Source: Halobacteriales archaeon QS_4_69_31 (GTDB lineage: Archaea > Halobacteriota > Halobacteria > Halobacteriales > Haloarculaceae). From it: 64,000 nt of DNA. Below, piece after piece: positions 53,972 through 63,180 of this stretch; position 1 is the first letter of the stretch; the number at the start of each line of letters is the position of its first letter. A program made the translations under genes and the position numbers. A model generated the notes under the pieces. That model did no database searches, had not been told where the DNA came from, and was given only the letters and a program-made list of their open reading frames with translations. The DNA is taken from NCBI GenBank assembly GCA_003021655.1, contig PXRP01000010.1, forward strand, positions 1 through 64,000, given 5' to 3'.

Positions 53972-55036
53972 TCAGTCGTCGACGGTGACGGACTCCCAGT
54001 CGTGGTCGCCGTGGGCGCCCTCGCGCTCTTTGGCGGCCTGTTCGACGCGGACGAACTCGGCTTTCTCGCGGGCCTCGGGGATGGTGTGTCCGCCACAGTA
54101 TGACAGGCCCGAGCGGATGCCGGCCGCGAACTCCCCGGCGACATCGGCCAGGGGACCCTTGTACTCGGTGAGGCCCTCGACGCCCTCGTCGGCGGACGGG
54201 GCGGCCGCGTCGGCGTCCTTGTCCGAGCGCGCCTCGTTGGCGGCGGTCGTGGCCATCCCCCGCGAGCGCTTGTAGCGGGTGCCCTCGACCTCGACCACCT
54301 CGGGTGGGGCTTCCTCGGTCCCGGCGAAGAGACTGCCCATCATCACTGTGTCGGCGCCGGCCATCAGCGCCTTGACGGCGTCGCCGGACGACCGGATCCC
54401 GCCGTCGGCAATGACCGGAATCCCGAGGTCGCGCGCGGCCGTCGAGCAGTCGTCGACGGCGGTCAACTGCGGGACGCCGGCGCCGGCGACGCGGCGTGTC
54501 GTGCAGTGCGAGCCCGGGCCGATGCCGACCTTGACGGCGTCGGCGCCGGCGCGGGCGAGGTCCCGGACGCCGGCGGCGGTGGCGACGTTGCCGACGACCA
54601 GCGGCAGGTCCGGGAACCGGCCGCGGAGGCGCTCGACGGTGTCGAGACACCGTTCGAGGTGGCCGTGGGCCACGTCGACCATCACGCAGTCGGCGCCGGC
54701 CTCGACGACGGCCGCCGTGCGGCCGATGGCGTCCTCGGCGATGCCGACGGCCGCACCGGCCCGTTCGCCAGCGTCGACGACGCGCTCGACCGCCGCGGCC
54801 TGTTCGTCCGGCGTCATGAACCGGTGGACCGTGCCGAACCCGCCGGCCTTCGAGAGCGCGATAGCCGTCTCCGCGCCGGTGACGGTGTCCATCGGGGCCG
54901 ACAGCAGCGGCGTCTCCAGCCGGATCTCCGGCGTCAACCGCGTCGAGAGGTCGACGTCCGAGCGACTGTCGACCGGCGACCGCTGGGGGACGAGCAACAC
55001 GTCGCCGTAGGACAGTCCCGTTCTGAGGTCGTCCAT
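53972..55036 (-). CDS. IMP dehydrogenase/GMP reductase family protein without CBS domains
   Basis: 354-aa TIM barrel with the active-site loop [11 protein letters not shown] (Cys178), the NVATAAG and [15 protein letters not shown] segments and the flap-like C-terminus. There is no CBS insertion, so it resembles GMP reductase in size, while the family signature is shared with IMPDH. It may be the second GuaB-like protein often found in haloarchaea. Either inosine oxidation or GMP reduction fits; unresolved. Convergent with the hicBA remnant. Confidence 0.8.
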   Translation of the reverse strand: MDDLRTGLSYGDVLLVPQRSPVDSRSDVDLSTRLTPEIRLETPLLSAPMDTVTGAETAIALSKAGGFGTVHRFMTPDEQAAAVERVVDAGERAGAAVGIAEDAIGRTAAVVEAGADCVMVDVAHGHLERCLDTVERLRGRFPDLPLVVGNVATAAGVRDLARAGADAVKVGIGPGSHCTTRRVAGAGVPQLTAVDDCSTAARDLGIPVIADGGIRSSGDAVKALMAGADTVMMGSLFAGTEEAPPEVVEVEGTRYKRSRGMATTAANEARSDKDADAAAPSADEGVEGLTEYKGPLADVAGEFAAGIRSGLSYCGGHTIPEAREKAEFVRVEQAAKEREGAHGDHDWESVTVDD

Positions 55037-55088
55037 GCCGCCGGGAGGCTAGTCGCGCCGGCTACAAGACAGTGGCGGTCGGGGGCGC

Positions 55089-55958
55089 TCAGCCCAGCGG
55101 GCGAAACCAGACCGTCCCGACCAGCACCGCCAGGAACAGGTACGACCCGCGGATGAGCAGCATCGTCGCCAGTTCCGGGCCGGCACGCCGCGAGAGAGCC
55201 GCCACGGCCGCGAAGGCCAGCGGCGCCGCCACGGCGCTTGGGGGTACCCCGTCGACGCCGACGGCCATGCCGACGACGGCGACCATCCCCGTCGCCATGA
55301 GGGCGTAGGCCGCCCGGTAGGCCGCCCGCGGGCCGACGACGACCGCCGCCGTCCGCTTGCCGATAGTGCGGTCGTAGTCGTAGTCCTGTGTGTCGTCGAT
55401 GACCTTGATCCCCGAGAGGACGACCAGAAAGACCCCGGCCAGCGCCAGCACCGTCGCGGAGAGACCCCGCACCTGGACGTAGTGGCCACCCAGCAGGGCG
55501 AAGGCGATGCCGGTCGGGTAGCCGGCGGTCGCGCTGACCGGATGCATGTCCAGGCGCGGCGCGTGGTTGAAGCCGATGAGCCACCCCGGCAGCGTCAGGA
55601 GAGCCCCGACCGGGCCGACCAGCGCCCAGACGGCCGCCAGACACGCGAAAAACGCCGCCGACGCGCCCGCGAGCGCGACCCGACAGCCCCGGGCCGTCAG
55701 CGGGTGGTGGTCGTCCTCGTCGCGGCCGTAGAAGTCGACGTAGCCGTCCTTGACGTGGGCGGTGTAGAGGGCGAAAAACGCCGACGCGACGTGGACCGCG
55801 GCGACCCCCGGGTCGAAGGTCGCCGACCCGCCCTGCGTGGCGAGAAGGCCGCCGAACACCGACGCGGCCAGCGGCGGCAACATGAACACGGGATGGACCT
55901 GGGAGGCCAGCGCCCCCAGGGCAGCGACCGGACCGCGACCGTCCGTGGCCAGTGGCAT
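55089..55958 (-). CDS. UbiA family prenyltransferase
   Basis: 289 aa, about seven to nine membrane segments. The two Asp-rich sites are visible: DGYVDFYGRDEDD (after HVK) and IDDTQDYDYDRTIGKRT. It adds a prenyl chain to an aromatic or sugar acceptor, as in menaquinone or lipid synthesis; the substrate is not known. ATG 55958 is favoured over GTG 55970 by a TTTTTACC box about 27 nt upstream. Confidence 0.88.
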   Translation of the reverse strand: MPLATDGRGPVAALGALASQVHPVFMLPPLAASVFGGLLATQGGSATFDPGVAAVHVASAFFALYTAHVKDGYVDFYGRDEDDHHPLTARGCRVALAGASAAFFACLAAVWALVGPVGALLTLPGWLIGFNHAPRLDMHPVSATAGYPTGIAFALLGGHYVQVRGLSATVLALAGVFLVVLSGIKVIDDTQDYDYDRTIGKRTAAVVVGPRAAYRAAYALMATGMVAVVGMAVGVDGVPPSAVAAPLAFAAVAALSRRAGPELATMLLIRGSYLFLAVLVGTVWFRPLG

Positions 55959-56039
55959 GTGTACCTCCACGGACGGGGACGGTAAAAAGACGCGCCGGCA
56001 ACACGTTAGGTACCGGGCGGTGGCGCCGCCGGCGCGCCC

Positions 56040-56411
56040 TCAGACCAGGTTGTCCGCGTCGAAGACGTACGCGGACACCCGCGAAGCGAGGCGGCGCGCA
56101 CCGCGTTCGGAGTCGGCGTGGAGTTGCCCGGCGACGTGGCCGGTCTCGCCGCCGACGCCCTCGCTCTCGGAGACGGGGTCGACCTGGATGGCGTAGGACC
56201 GTTCCGACCGGACGACCGACCGGAGGTCCCGGAGCGCCCTCTCCGAGAGTTCGCGGTCGAGGTGCTGGAGGTCGTACCTGACGACGTACCCCCGGTCGCC
56301 GTCACGGACCGCGACGACGGGCTGGCCCCGGTCGGCACACCGGTCCCACAGCCGTCGCCCCTCCGCGCGCGTCTCGTAGACCGGTACGTTCGACGGTGCG
56401 AGCTGGTCCAT
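56040..56411 (-). CDS. Haloarchaeal hypothetical protein (123 aa)
   Basis: Acidic alpha/beta protein with a LWDRCADRGQPVVAVRDGDRG stretch (split here: LWDRCADRG and PVVAVRDGD) and an all-helical C-terminus. No family I can name. Between UbiA and the aminotransferase, same strand, 53 bp after the aminotransferase end. Confidence 0.6.
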   Translation of the reverse strand: MDQLAPSNVPVYETRAEGRRLWDRCADRGQPVVAVRDGDRGYVVRYDLQHLDRELSERALRDLRSVVRSERSYAIQVDPVSESEGVGGETGHVAGQLHADSERGARRLASRVSAYVFDADNLV

Positions 56412-56464
56412 CGAACCTCGCTACGGGCCGCTCCGTTATCGGCCTTTTGAACCGGGTCCCGAAC

Positions 56465-57586
56465 TCACCGGACCGCCTGGTAGGCCTCGTCCATCAGTTC
56501 GAGGGCTTCTTTCAGCGTCTCGACGGTGACGGCATAGGAGATACGGGCGTGGCCAGCGCCGTGTTCGCCGAAGGCATCGCCGGGGACGACCACGACGCCG
56601 CGGTCGATGACCTCGTCGACGAAGCCCTCTGGGACCTCGGGCATGGCGTAGAAGGCACCCTTCGGGGTGGGACAGGACAGCCCGATGTCGGCCAGGCCAT
56701 CGAGGAGGACGTCCCGTCGAGTCTCGAAGGCGGCGACCATCTCGTCGACGGCGTCCTGCGGGCCCCTCAGTGCGGCCTCAGCGGCGTGCTGGGCGGCCGC
56801 CGTCGCGCAGGCCTGGCCGTACTGGTGGACCCGGAGCATCCGCTCGATACGGCGGTTCGAGGCGGTCACCCAGCCGAGCCGCCAGCCCGTCATCGAGTAG
56901 GTCTTCGAGCACGCGCCGACGACCGCGACGTTGTCGGTCTCGGCGAACGCCATCGGCGAGCGGTGCTCGCCCTCGAAGACGATGTGCTCGTAGACCTCGT
57001 CGGAGAGACAGAGGACGTCGTGTTCGTCGGCGATGCGGGCGAACTCGCGCATGTCAGCGGGCGACTGGACGGCGCCGGTCGGGTTCGCCGGACTGTTGAC
57101 GACGAAGACGGCCGTCTCGTCGGTGATGGCGTCCTCGACGGTCGCCGGGTCCATCGTCAGGTCGTCCCGGAGCGGGACCGGCTTGGGCTCGCCGCCCGCG
57201 ATGTGTGTCAGCGCCTCGTAGGAGACGAATCCCGGGTCGGGGAAGACGACCTCCTCCCCGGGGTCGACGTGGGCCTCCAGCGCGATGTGGAGCGCCTCGC
57301 TCCCGCCGGCGGTGGCGATGACGTGGGCCGGGTCGACGTCGAACCCGGCGTCGGCGGCGTACCGGCCGGCGATGGCCTCCCGGAGCGACTCGGTTCCCTT
57401 GTTGGAGGTGTAGCCGTCGGCCTCCCCCGCGCGGACCGCCTCGATGGCCCCCTCGCGGGCGTGCTCGGGCGTCGGGAAGTCCGGCTGGCCGAGCCCGAGG
57501 TTGATCGCGTCCTCGCCCGCGGCCTCGAAGACCTCCCGGATACCGCTTATCGAAACCTGCTCGACGCGTCTGGAGAAGCCCGTCAT
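56465..57586 (-). CDS. Class I/II aminotransferase (aspartate aminotransferase-like)
   Basis: 373-aa PLP enzyme. Asp196 in LSDEVYEHI and Lys228 in ACSKTYSMTGWRLG are the cofactor residues; NSPANPTG and the C-terminal RISYA arginine are present. Acts on aspartate or aromatic amino acids; the neighbourhood (Trp, Lys synthesis further away) does not decide. Confidence 0.9.
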   Translation of the reverse strand: MTGFSRRVEQVSISGIREVFEAAGEDAINLGLGQPDFPTPEHAREGAIEAVRAGEADGYTSNKGTESLREAIAGRYAADAGFDVDPAHVIATAGGSEALHIALEAHVDPGEEVVFPDPGFVSYEALTHIAGGEPKPVPLRDDLTMDPATVEDAITDETAVFVVNSPANPTGAVQSPADMREFARIADEHDVLCLSDEVYEHIVFEGEHRSPMAFAETDNVAVVGACSKTYSMTGWRLGWVTASNRRIERMLRVHQYGQACATAAAQHAAEAALRGPQDAVDEMVAAFETRRDVLLDGLADIGLSCPTPKGAFYAMPEVPEGFVDEVIDRGVVVVPGDAFGEHGAGHARISYAVTVETLKEALELMDEAYQAVR

Positions 57587-57642
57587 ACTCTATCCCCTGG
57601 GTGGCTCCCCGATAACTGTTGAGGTTGGACCAGGTCCTGATT

Positions 57643-58398
57643 TCAGCCGATGTAGCGCAGGTCCTCGTCGGAGGGGGTGGGTGTGCCCTGTTCCATCTGC
57701 TGGATCTTGCGGACGACCTCCTCCATCTCATCGGCGCGCTCTTCCAGCGAGCCGAAGTCGACCTCGAAGCCGACCAGTTCCTGGAGGACCTCCAGGACGG
57801 CCTGGGCGCTCTTGGGGTCGACGAGGTAGCCGCTGGTCTCGCCCATCAGGCAGACGGCGTCGAAGCCGCGCCGTTCCCCGAGGCCCAGCAGGAGGCCGCT
57901 GACGCCGACGATGCCGCCCGCGGGCTCCTCGTCGCGGAACTCGACGCCGGCCGCCTCCAGCTCCTCGACGCGGTCGCCGTCTGTGACGGCGCCGACGACG
58001 CCGTACTCCTCGATGAGTTCGCCCGTGGGGACGCCGCCCAGGGCGTAGACCGACTCGACGCCGAAGTCGTCGGCCACGTCGAGGAAGGTGTCGGTCAGGC
58101 CGTAGTGGCCGGTGTTGTCCTGTGCCTGGTGGTCGCCGGTCAACACGAGCAGGTCACGACCGCCCGCGGGCGTGACGGCGTGGAACTCGGCGCTCGCGAG
58201 GGCCGTCTCGCCGTCCTCGACGGCGACCTGTGGCGGGAAGTGCGTCGAGTACACCCGCTCGACGACCTCGCTGTCGAGTTCTTCGAGCACGTGCTCGGCA
58301 GCGAGTTTGCCGACGTGGCCGACGCCGGGCAACCCCTCGACCAGTACCGGATCCGCCAGGTCGACCGCGGCGACTTCCTCGCGTTCGAATTCGTCCAT
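57643..58398 (-). CDS. Proteasome assembly chaperone (PAC2) family protein
   Basis: 251 aa. The family start DPVLVEGLPGVGHVGKLAA and the GGVPTG and CLMGETSGY segments are clear. PAC2 proteins are thought to assist proteasome assembly. Last gene of the L44e-S27e-aIF2a-Nop10-PAC2 operon, 5 bp after Nop10. Confidence 0.88.
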   Translation of the reverse strand: MDEFEREEVAAVDLADPVLVEGLPGVGHVGKLAAEHVLEELDSEVVERVYSTHFPPQVAVEDGETALASAEFHAVTPAGGRDLLVLTGDHQAQDNTGHYGLTDTFLDVADDFGVESVYALGGVPTGELIEEYGVVGAVTDGDRVEELEAAGVEFRDEEPAGGIVGVSGLLLGLGERRGFDAVCLMGETSGYLVDPKSAQAVLEVLQELVGFEVDFGSLEERADEMEEVVRKIQQMEQGTPTPSDEDLRYIG

Positions 58399-58403
58399 AC
58401 CCC

Positions 58404-58586
58404 CTACTCCATGTGGCGGCGCTTAAGAGCGCGTCGATACTCGCCGTAGGGGTCTTCGGGGGAGAAAGGCGCCGGCGCGCTGTTGACCGCCTCGCGGCCA
58501 CACGCGGGGCAGGTCTCGCCCAGCGTGTAGCGCGGGCGGTCGTGTTCCTCGCGCCAGGCCGAACAGACGCGGATGTCCGACTTCAC
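58404..58586 (-). CDS. nop10: H/ACA RNP protein Nop10
   Basis: 60 aa from GTG 58586. Zinc-ribbon start SDIRVCSAW, CPACGREAVNSAPAPFSPEDPYGEYRR-type core (split), and a basic tail. Component of pseudouridylation RNPs with Cbf5, L7Ae and Gar1. Four bases follow the aIF2-alpha stop, so the operon is tight. Confidence 0.92.
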   Translation of the reverse strand: MKSDIRVCSAWREEHDRPRYTLGETCPACGREAVNSAPAPFSPEDPYGEYRRALKRRHME

Positions 58587-58590
58587 GGCC

Positions 58591-59391
58591 CTACTCCGCG
58601 TCTTCGGCCCGGTCGCGGTGGTAGTCGGCCCGGCCGCCGGCCTCGTCGACGACCCCCGTCGCGCGGTCGGCACTGCGTTCGAGTTCGGCCTCGGCGGTCT
58701 TGTAGTCGGGTGCCCGGACCTTGATGCGGTACTCCGGCGAGCCGACGTAGGTCACCTCGAGTTCGACCTCCTCGGGGATCTCGCCGTTGCCCTCGGCGGC
58801 TTTCAGCGCCTCCTGGATGACGTCGACGCCGTCGCCAGTCGGACACTCAAGGGTGACGTAGCCGGTGACGTTGACGTACGGCACCGAGACGTTTTCGCGG
58901 GCGGTCTCGACGATGGCCCCGACCTCGTCGTCGTCGAGGTCGGTGTCGTCGAGGGCGTCCTCGCCGTGGATGGCCGCCTGCTCGAAGCCGTCGTACATCG
59001 AGCCGAAGGCCGCGAGCAGTTCGTTGGCGATGGCGGCGTACTGCTCGTCGGAGATATCCTCACCGAAGGCCAGCAGCATCCAGTTGTCGGCCTTCTGCTC
59101 GTTTTTCCACTCCTGGATCGTCTCCTTGCGCTGGTGGTCGTTGACGTCCTTGATCGAGAGGTCGATCTGCTGGGCGCTCTCGTCGACGTCGAGCACCTTG
59201 GCGACGACGGTCTGGCCCTCGTTGACGTGGTCGCGGACGTTCTTGATCCACCCGGAGGCGACCTCGCTGATGTGACAGAGGCCGCGCTTGTCCCGGTACT
59301 CCTGGAGGTCGACGAAGACGCCGAAGTCCTCGATCTCGTCGACGCGCCCGACGACGAGTTCGCCCGGTTCCGGCCAGCCGCTGTACTTCAT
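58591..59391 (-). CDS. eif2a: Translation initiation factor aIF2 alpha subunit
   Basis: 266 aa. N-terminal S1/OB domain ([23 protein letters not shown]), helical middle and C-terminal alpha/beta domain. Delivers Met-tRNAi with the beta and gamma subunits. The ATG overlaps the S27e stop. Confidence 0.96.
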   Translation of the reverse strand: MKYSGWPEPGELVVGRVDEIEDFGVFVDLQEYRDKRGLCHISEVASGWIKNVRDHVNEGQTVVAKVLDVDESAQQIDLSIKDVNDHQRKETIQEWKNEQKADNWMLLAFGEDISDEQYAAIANELLAAFGSMYDGFEQAAIHGEDALDDTDLDDDEVGAIVETARENVSVPYVNVTGYVTLECPTGDGVDVIQEALKAAEGNGEIPEEVELEVTYVGSPEYRIKVRAPDYKTAEAELERSADRATGVVDEAGGRADYHRDRAEDAE

Positions 59392-59561
59392 CGTGCCTCG
59401 ACGGTCTCGACCACGTCGCTCTCGATGGTCGCCTTGCCGCCGGTCGGGGTCGCGAGCGTGTGCCCACAGACCTCGCAGGCGACCGCCGTCGCGGCCTTCT
59501 CGAAGACGACCTGTTCGTTCTCACAGTCCGGACAGACCACGGTGACGAAGGTCCCCGCCAT
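59388..59561 (-). CDS. rps27e: Small subunit ribosomal protein S27e
   Basis: 57 aa. Zinc ribbon [11 protein letters not shown] (after VTVV) and [19 protein letters not shown] 59561 starts MAGTFVTV as in the family, though the frame is open upstream. Confidence 0.95.
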   Translation of the reverse strand: MAGTFVTVVCPDCENEQVVFEKAATAVACEVCGHTLATPTGGKATIESDVVETVEAR

Positions 59562-59563
59562 CG

Positions 59564-59848
59564 TCAGTCCGTAAGCTCCAGTCGGCCGGCGCGCCATCCC
59601 TCGCGGAGGTGGGCTTTCCCACACTCCGAACAGCGGTACTTCAGGTCGGTCTTCTGGGTGGGCTTCTGGGCGCCCGGGACGGCGGAGAACTTCCCCGCGT
59701 TGCCGTAGCCCGACCGGGCCCGCTCGGCCTGGCGACCGTCGACTTTCGTCATGCCCGAGGCCCGGCCGCCCCGGACCTTCTCGACCTCGTGTTCGTGGTG
59801 TGCGTTGCAGTGCGGACAGTACGTATTAAACCGGCGTGGCATCTCCAT
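59564..59848 (-). CDS. rpl44e: Large subunit ribosomal protein L44e
   Basis: 94 aa. [19 protein letters not shown] start with the paired-cysteine zinc site and CSECGKAH at the end; two residues longer at the start (ME), the usual haloarchaeal form. First gene of the operon; a TTTTAAGC box upstream. Confidence 0.96.
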   Translation of the reverse strand: MEMPRRFNTYCPHCNAHHEHEVEKVRGGRASGMTKVDGRQAERARSGYGNAGKFSAVPGAQKPTQKTDLKYRCSECGKAHLREGWRAGRLELTD

Positions 59849-60064
59849 AGATATCGACCTTGCGGAGGCGTTAGATACCCCCGCTTAAAACCCGTTTGGT
59901 TCGGACCGACCGCCCGCCGGCGGCCCGTCGGTGTGTTCGAGGGCAGTCTGTCCATCGGCGGTCTGTTCGTCTTCCGGTTCGTCACCGGCGTATCCGTGGG
60001 CGGCGTGGGCGTCGGTCGGCGTGGCTTCGAAGTCGATAAATACGGCTGTTGCGAACCGGCGGGC

Positions 60065-60313
60065 ATGAAGAAGCTCATCGTCCACGGCGACCCGGGGTTC
60101 CGGAAGGACGCGGTCATCGCGGTCGACGGCGAGGAGTACGTCGTCTTCGGGGTCGCACGCCAGGGCGAGTGGCACGGGCCCGACGAGCCCCAGCTGTGGT
60201 GTACCGTCGGCACCGAGGACGAGCGCGAGACCTACGACCGCCGGGACTACATCCCGATGCACATCGACACCGAATCGGTCGACGCCGAGGCGGTCGAGAT
60301 AGTCGAGTCCTGA
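60065..60313 (+). CDS. HAH_0734-like small haloarchaeal protein
   Basis: 82 aa. MKKLIVHGDPGFRKDAVIAVDGEEY is the family start (cut short here); the function is unknown. GATAAATACG at 60033-60042, 27 nt upstream, sets ATG 60065 as a leaderless start. Divergent from L44e. Confidence 0.75.
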   Translation: MKKLIVHGDPGFRKDAVIAVDGEEYVVFGVARQGEWHGPDEPQLWCTVGTEDERETYDRRDYIPMHIDTESVDAEAVEIVES

Positions 60314-60412
60314 CCGGGCTTTTCTGGCGGGTCGACTCGCGCCGCCAGTGGTTCCTGAGACGGGTTCACAATCGACAGAAACGCTTTACTCGCCCCCGCG
60401 GGGACCGTAGGT

Positions 60413-61447
60413 ATGGACACGGCCGAGCGATTCGACCTCGCGTCCCGCAACACCGCGGAGGTCGTCGAGGAGTCGGAACTGGAGGCGCTGCTCGAGGAGG
60501 GGTCCCCGTCGGTCTACATCGGCTACGCGCCGACCGGCGAGATGCACATCGGCCACTTCACGACGATGCGCAAACTGGCCGACTTCCTGGGGGCCGGCAT
60601 GGAGGTGACGGTCCTGGTCGCGGACCTGCACGCCCACCTCGACGACGCCAAGAGCCCCTTCGACCTCCTGGAGGCGCGCTCGGCGTACTACGAGGCGGCC
60701 ATCGTGGCGATGATAGACGCCGCGGGCGCCGACGCCGAGGCCATCGAGTTCGTCCGCGGCAGCGAGTTCGAACTCGACGAGGACTACGCGCTCGAACTCC
60801 TACGGATGGCCGCAGAGACGACCATCTCGCGCGCCCAGCGGGCCGCCAGCGAGGTCGTCCGCGAGTCCGATTCGCCGAAGCTCGGCGGCCTGCTCTACCC
60901 CCTGATGCAGACGCTGGACGTCGACGCCCTTGACGCCGACGTCGCCTACGGCGGGATCGACCAGCGCGGCATCTACATGCTCTCCCGGGAGGTCCTCCCC
61001 GACCACGGCGGCGAGGCGCCGGTCTGTATCTTCGCGCCGCTCCTGTCGGGGCTCTCGGGCGGGAAGATGTCCGCCTCCGACGAGTCCTCGAAGGTGAACC
61101 TCACCGACGACCGCGAGGCGGTCGTCGAGAAACTGGAGGCCGCCTACTGCCCGGCCGGCGAGCGCGAGGACAACGGCGTCCTGGAGTATCTCGAATACCT
61201 CGTGTTCCCCGTGCTGGACGAGCGCGACGAACCGTTCGTGGTCGAACGTCCCGAGGAGTACGGCGGCGACGTCGTGTACGACTCCTACGGCGACCTGGAG
61301 GCGGACTTCCTCGCGGAGGAACTGCACGCGGCGGACCTCAAACCCGCCGCTGGCGCGGCCATCTCGGAGGTGGTCGCGCCGGTGCGCGAGCGCCTGGAGT
61401 CCCGGCCGGAGTTGCTCCGCGAGGCCTACCCCGAGAAGTACGACTGA
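60413..61447 (+). CDS. tyrS: Tyrosyl-tRNA synthetase
   Basis: 344 aa. Class I synthetase with HIGH at 45-48 (MHIGHF), the tyrosine-binding YGGIDQRG and GGKMSASDESS as the KMSKS loop. Archaeal type, without the bacterial S4-like C-terminal domain. A methyltransferase follows after 6 bp. Confidence 0.96.
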   Translation: MDTAERFDLASRNTAEVVEESELEALLEEGSPSVYIGYAPTGEMHIGHFTTMRKLADFLGAGMEVTVLVADLHAHLDDAKSPFDLLEARSAYYEAAIVAMIDAAGADAEAIEFVRGSEFELDEDYALELLRMAAETTISRAQRAASEVVRESDSPKLGGLLYPLMQTLDVDALDADVAYGGIDQRGIYMLSREVLPDHGGEAPVCIFAPLLSGLSGGKMSASDESSKVNLTDDREAVVEKLEAAYCPAGEREDNGVLEYLEYLVFPVLDERDEPFVVERPEEYGGDVVYDSYGDLEADFLAEELHAADLKPAAGAAISEVVAPVRERLESRPELLREAYPEKYD

Positions 61448-61453
61448 CCCGCG

Positions 61454-62137
61454 ATGGACGGGGATAGCCCGGGGACGGCGTCGGTCCGGGCCACTTACGA
61501 CCGGATCGCCGACCACTTCGCGAAGACGCGGGCCTACCCCTGGCCCGAGGTTGAGGCGTTCCTCGACGACCGGGCAGTCCCGCCCGGGGCTCCCGGGCCG
61601 ACGGTCGGCCTCGACGTCGGCTGTGGCAACGGCCGTCACACCGAACTCCTGGCCGAGCAGTGCGACCGGGCACTCGGCGTCGATGCGAGCCGCGCGATGC
61701 TGGCGACCGCCCGCGAGCGCGCCAACGGGGGCAGCGAGACCCCCGGAGCCCGCGGATTCGCGCTCGTTCAGGCCGGGGCCGCCGCGCTCCCGGTGGCTGA
61801 CGGGACCGTCGACGCCGGCGTCTACGTCGCCACGCTGCCCCACCTGCCGGCGAGAGAGCGCCGGCGCGCCAGTCTCGACGAACTCGCGCGCGCTCTCGCC
61901 CCGGACGGGCGGGCGCTGGTGAGCGCGTGGTCGACCGAACACGACCGGTTCGACGCCGAGTCGGGCTTCGACACGACCGTCGACTGGACGCTGCCCGGCG
62001 GCGAGACGGTCGGCCGGTTCTACCACATCTACGACCCCGACGAGTTCCGGGCCGACGTCGCGGCGAGCGCGCTCGAACTCGTCGAATTCGAGGTCTCCAG
62101 CGGCAACTGCTACGGCGTCGTCCGGCGCGCCGACTAG
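61454..62137 (+). CDS. SAM-dependent methyltransferase (Trm9/ALKBH8-like)
   Basis: 227 aa. SAM site DVGCGNGRHTELLAEQC, the WST and RFYHIYDPDEF segments resemble methyltransferases acting on the tRNA wobble carboxymethyluridine, but an identity with Trm9 is only suggestive. 6 bp after tyrS, so an operon. The stop is followed at once by three 17-bp repeat units. Confidence 0.8.
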   Translation: MDGDSPGTASVRATYDRIADHFAKTRAYPWPEVEAFLDDRAVPPGAPGPTVGLDVGCGNGRHTELLAEQCDRALGVDASRAMLATARERANGGSETPGARGFALVQAGAAALPVADGTVDAGVYVATLPHLPARERRRASLDELARALAPDGRALVSAWSTEHDRFDAESGFDTTVDWTLPGGETVGRFYHIYDPDEFRADVAASALELVEFEVSSGNCYGVVRRAD

Positions 62138-62188
62138 CCGTGACTGTCGGCCAACCGTGACTGCCGACCCGCCGTAACTGTCTACCAG
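62138..62188. repeat. Three 17-bp tandem units directly after the methyltransferase stop
   Basis: Units at 62138-62154, 62155-62171 and 62172-62188, each starting CCGT[G/A]ACTG. They start at the base after the stop codon; the gene end itself is a weaker fourth copy. Confidence 0.85.
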
Positions 62189-62223
62189 CACATGGAAACC
62201 CCGAAACCCCGAAACCGGACCAC

Positions 62224-62664
62224 TCAGAGTCGCTTGCGCATGTACGTCGCCGACGAGGGACACAGGTCCGCGAACTCCGCGGTCTTCCGGATGGCGTCGG
62301 GCGCTAGGTCCCGGGCGACCTCCTCGTATCCGCGCCGCCGGAAGAACTCCGCTGCGGTCGTCGTCAGGAGAGAGAGCGTCTCTACGCCCTGTCGTCTGGC
62401 GTGGGCCTCGACGCGCGCACAGAGCGCCGCGCCGTGGCCCTCGCCGCGATGGGGCTCCGCGACGGCCACCGAGCGCACGAGTCCCGCCGACCCATAGATT
62501 TCGACGCCGCCGACGCCGATGACCTCCCCGGCCTCGGCGACGAAAAACTGTCCCGGACTGTCCCGAACGTCCCCGGACGGCAGGTCGTTCGTCGCCAGCA
62601 ACGTCTCGATGCGGTCGAGATCGTCCTGGTCGGCCGCGCGAACGGTGACGTGCGGTTGTGACAT
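62224..62664 (-). CDS. GNAT acetyltransferase, ArsN2-like
   Basis: 146 aa from ATG 62664. The GNAT acetyl-CoA loop EPHRGEGHGAAL is present; the LLTTTAAEFFRRRGYEEVARD and CPSSATYM ends are those of the ArsN2 group of arsenic-related N-acetyltransferases. No ars genes are close, so the role is inferred only from similarity. A longer frame (62748) includes a different N-terminus. Confidence 0.8.
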   Translation of the reverse strand: MSQPHVTVRAADQDDLDRIETLLATNDLPSGDVRDSPGQFFVAEAGEVIGVGGVEIYGSAGLVRSVAVAEPHRGEGHGAALCARVEAHARRQGVETLSLLTTTAAEFFRRRGYEEVARDLAPDAIRKTAEFADLCPSSATYMRKRL

Positions 62665-62980
62665 CTCGTCTGGCCCCCAGTTTAGCTCTCGCCGCGGGAT
62701 TTCCCGCCCTCGGCCGTCCCCGGGAGGGCGGAGCCGTCGGGGTCGCACTCGCGTCCGGCGGCGTCAGTCATCGTCGACGGCCCTCGTCGCCGGCGCGGCC
62801 TTTCGTTCTCTGTCTCATTTTAGTGAGTGCTAATATACGTCGCGCTAGTATAAAAGTGATGCTGGAGAGAGACCGACCCGTCGTCGACCGGCGGTCACGG
62901 AAGCGCCGGAAGATGAACGGGTCGAGATGGTTTCGCGAAAAGGAAACGCCCATAACAGGGCTCGTTCAAAGACCGGGTGA
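62665..62980. promoter_or_regulatory. 316-bp region between the GNAT gene and tRNA-Gly
   Basis: Contains TATA-like boxes TAATATAC (about 62830-62838) and AGTATAAAAG (about 62849-62858), usable on either strand; the second could serve the GNAT gene on the minus strand with a leader of about 150 nt holding two mini-ORFs (16 and 29 codons). No gene is supported. Confidence 0.35.
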
Positions 62981-63051
62981 GCGCCGGTGGTCTAGTGGTA
63001 GGACCTGAGCCTTCCAAGCTCATGGCCCGGGTTCAAATCCCGGCCGGCGCA
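62981..63051 (+). tRNA. tRNA-Gly, anticodon UCC
   Basis: 71 nt. Acceptor GCGCCGG/CCGGCGC with discriminator A, D arm TCTAGTGGTAGGA, anticodon arm TGAGC-CTTCCAA-GCTCA with anticodon TCC, and T arm CCCGG-GTTCAAATC-CCGG. No CCA is encoded, no intron. Reads GGA/GGG. Confidence 0.95.
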
Positions 63052-63158
63052 GTGAGGAGCGCAGCGACGAGCGAGCAGGCCAGGGATTTGAACCCTGGGA
63101 GTCGCAGCCCCGGAACGGCCGAACGGAGTGAGGCCGCACACCCGGAACGTCTCCATCC

Positions 63159-63180
63159 GGTTCAGATCCCGGCCGGCGCA
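63159..63180 (+). repeat. Copy of the tRNA-Gly 3' end (att-like)
   Basis: 22 bp identical to 63030-63051 at 21 positions, 129 bp downstream. Typical of an integration site at a tRNA 3' end. Between them, around 63083-63098, lies an inverted T-arm-like sequence. Confidence 0.85.

Noticed and set aside
62861-63008. Plus-strand frame from ATG 62861 running into the tRNA
   Set aside because: It reads into the tRNA gene and has no coding signal.
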